This document shows positions 5,199 to 5,672 of a stretch of DNA of 5,672 nucleotides, in pieces. The stretch covers positions 1-5,672 of the forward strand of contig DJPN01000005.1 of assembly GCA_002438565.1 (NCBI GenBank). Direction: 5' to 3'. The position numbers were made by a program, and so were the translations under genes. The notes beneath the pieces are model-generated. The model was not told where the DNA came from, did no database searches, and saw only the letters and a list, made by a program, of their open reading frames with translations. Every line of letters begins with the position of its first letter. Positions within the stretch are counted from its first letter, which is position 1. The stretch is from Alphaproteobacteria bacterium UBA6411. GTDB lineage: Bacteria; Pseudomonadota; Alphaproteobacteria; CAAGCB01; CAG-977.

Positions 5199-5672
5199 TT
5201 ACCGAAGATACGGATCATCCTGTTCCGACGGCAGAGACACAACAACATGATCGGGCGGGACGGGAGCTTTGAACGCATGCGGGGACACCGTAAACACGGG
5301 CAAAACGGCGGAAGTCGTTTTCAGCATCTTTTTCAGCGGCGCACCGTCGTCCAAACGCAGCAACATCGCCACATCCATCGGGGAATCGACCGGCGGCAAA
5401 GGCGGCGGAACGGGAGCGTACGCACTCCCCGCATTTTTCACATTTTCCGCAGTTTCGGCGGGTTTTACATCCGCAGGTTCTTCCTCAGCGGGCAAAGGCT
5501 GTTCAACCTCCGCAGGCTCTTCCGTTTCGGCCTCGACAGGCAAAGGCGGCTCAATCTCCGCGGGTTCTTCCGCTTCTTCCTCGACAGGAAAAGGCGGTTC
5601 GATCTCCGCAGGCTCTTCCGCTTCTTCCTCAACAGGCAAAGGCGGCTCAATCTCCGCGGGTTCTTCCGCTTC
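5199..5672 (-). CDS. Glu/Pro-rich repeat protein, C-terminal 157 residues (5' end outside window)
   Basis: The frame stays open to the right edge, so the start lies outside the window; a TTG at 5637-5639 inside the repeat is a leucine codon, not the start. The visible part begins with in-frame copies of a 16-aa unit, PVEEEAEEPAEIEPPL (visible residues 1-60), then a decayed copy (61-72). A Pro-rich stretch follows (87-97, VPPPLPPVD). The non-repetitive tail of about 60 residues includes MDVAMLLRLDDGAPLKKMLK and ends in DDPYLR. No membrane helix or signal is visible in this part. Glu-Pro and Lys-Pro repeats often form stiff extended spacers, as in TonB, so a periplasm-crossing or surface linker is possible, but a cytoplasmic disordered region is equally consistent. 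It lies 70 nt upstream of the next gene on the same strand and may belong to the secretin operon. The family is not recognised. Confidence 0.75.
   Translation of the reverse strand, partial: EAEEPAEIEPPLPVEEEAEEPAEIEPPFPVEEEAEEPAEIEPPLPVEAETEEPAEVEQPLPAEEEPADVKPAETAENVKNAGSAYAPVPPPLPPVDSPMDVAMLLRLDDGAPLKKMLKTTSAVLPVFTVSPHAFKAPVPPDHVVVSLPSEQDDPYLR
5493..5672. repeat. 48-bp in-frame tandem repeat with 96-bp higher-order period
   Basis: Units lie at 5637-5672 (cut by the edge), 5589-5636, 5541-5588 and 5493-5540, with a degenerate fifth unit to about 5457. The first and third visible units are identical over their shared 36 nt. The second differs from both at five positions, four of them synonymous (GAA/GAG, CCC/CCT, ATT/ATC, GAG/GAA) plus a final TTG/TTT. 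This points to duplication of a 96-bp dimer. Confidence 0.9.

Noticed and set aside
5637..5639. TTG as the start codon of the Glu/Pro repeat protein.
   Set aside because: It is the leucine codon of a repeat unit, and the frame with the same repeat continues past it to the window edge, so the gene starts outside.
5457..5672. The regular repeats at the right end as a possible CRISPR array.
   Set aside because: The units are directly adjacent with no unique spacers, keep reading frame and vary mainly at synonymous sites, so they are protein-coding tandem repeats.

Overview
The window reads as chromosomal DNA of a diderm bacterium, most likely a proteobacterium. The evidence is an IscX-type Fe-S protein, a lipoprotein secretin with an outer-membrane-type signal, and sigma70-like promoters with strong Shine-Dalgarno (SD) sites. 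An alphaproteobacterium is a reasonable guess, because RNase J and secretin systems both occur there, but no marker gene here fixes the lineage. All six genes lie on the minus strand. There are no tRNAs, rRNAs, CRISPR arrays, transposases or phage genes.

Read in the direction of transcription (right to left), the first block (5672 to about 2125) looks like an operon for an envelope-spanning machine. It holds: (i) the C-terminal part of a Glu/Pro-rich repeat protein that runs off the right edge; (ii) a soluble, mostly helical 296-aa protein of unknown family with an acidic tail; (iii) a 411-aa lipoprotein with an STN-like domain and a secretin-like C-terminus, i.e. an outer-membrane channel subunit; (iv) a 256-aa single-pass inner-membrane protein with a Pro/Met-rich, then acidic, N-terminal region and a small domain with two cysteines, probably periplasmic. 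The last three genes are separated by only 10 and 15 nt, and the block ends in an intrinsic terminator. The set resembles the core of a type IVb pilus or type II-like secretion apparatus, but only the secretin is recognisable; the partner proteins look undescribed or very divergent.

The second block (about 2101 to 19) begins with an AT-rich spacer rich in inverted repeats and a sigma70-like promoter. It continues with a 5'-UTR hairpin, then iscX, then 27 nt later a divergent RNase J-family nuclease (metallo-beta-lactamase/beta-CASP). It ends in a strong 13-bp terminator hairpin. This links an Fe-S assembly accessory factor and an RNA-processing enzyme on one short transcript, away from any isc genes visible here.

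The long open frames on the plus strand are codon-phase mirror images of the minus-strand genes and are not annotated.
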